The notes beneath the pieces were generated by a model that saw only the letters and a list, made by a program, of their open reading frames with translations, did no database searches and was not told the DNA's origin. The position numbers were made by a program, and so were the translations under genes. A DNA stretch of 6,312 bases from Gammaproteobacteria bacterium. GTDB lineage: Bacteria; Pseudomonadota; Gammaproteobacteria; Eutrophobiales; Eutrophobiaceae. The DNA lies in NCBI GenBank assembly GCA_012270695.1, contig JAAXHV010000353.1, positions 1 through 6,312 on the forward strand. The letters run 5' to 3'. Each line of letters opens with the position of its first letter. Within the stretch, counting starts at the first letter, position 1. Of the stretch, positions 6,276 through 6,312 are shown one piece after another.

Positions 6276-6297
6276 AAATCGTCTGTCCTGACGATTT
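6276..6297. terminator. Second perfect 8-bp hairpin, weak terminator candidate
   Basis: AAATCGTC (6276-6283) and GACGATTT (6290-6297) pair around a 6-base loop TGTCCT. With G-U pairs the stem can extend to 6273-6300. The T-rich 3' side (ATTTGTTAT) makes it the better terminator candidate of the two, in either direction, though its T-run is short and interrupted. Confidence 0.4.
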
Positions 6298-6312
6298 GTT
6301 ATCACATCCGTT

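Overview
The window looks like a chromosomal accessory region of an uncultured Gram-negative bacterium, most likely a gammaproteobacterium. This rests on a TonB-dependent outer-membrane receptor with a typical LEEVVVTAQRR TonB box, GC-leaning codon use, and a GGGGTCAG-type inverted repeat of the kind seen with REP/RAYT elements. No rRNA, tRNA, CRISPR array, transposase gene or phage gene is visible.

Layout. At the left edge (1-104, minus strand) are the first 34 codons of a gene that runs out of the window. Its N-terminus resembles the glutamine synthetase-like (GlnT / gamma-glutamylamide ligase) group, but this is a tentative call. A 135-bp divergent intergenic region (105-239) holds a candidate sigma-70 promoter and a strong ribosome binding site. 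Next comes a complete TonB-dependent receptor (240-2591). A perfect 22-bp inverted repeat around a 47-nt spacer (2595-2685) then fills the gap to the next gene and runs into its 5' end. That gene is a full-length DUF1116 protein (2659-3927, with an alternative TTG start at 2614). After 123 bp come two tandem, paralogous 4Fe-4S proteins with a QueG/reductive-dehalogenase-like fold (4051-4947 and 4944-5813). They overlap by four bases (ATGA) and have identical cysteine spacing. Forty bases later is a small gene for a 104-residue protein with a putative helix-turn-helix (5854-6168). The last 144 bases contain two perfect 8-bp hairpins.

How the genes may work together (inference). All complete genes point the same way and could form one transcription unit: an outer-membrane importer, a soluble DUF1116 enzyme or subunit, a pair of iron-sulphur redox proteins and a possible small DNA-binding protein. 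DUF1116 is the family of AllG/YlbE, a subunit of oxamate carbamoyltransferase in allantoin catabolism. Its usual partners AllF/FdrA and AllH/YlbF are absent from the window, and a conserved-looking histidine cluster is changed. Both iron-sulphur proteins appear to lack the catalytic aspartate of epoxyqueuosine reductase. The most reasonable reading is an uncharacterised uptake-plus-catabolism (possibly nitrogen- or amide-related) cassette with a reductive step. Its substrate cannot be read from the sequence.
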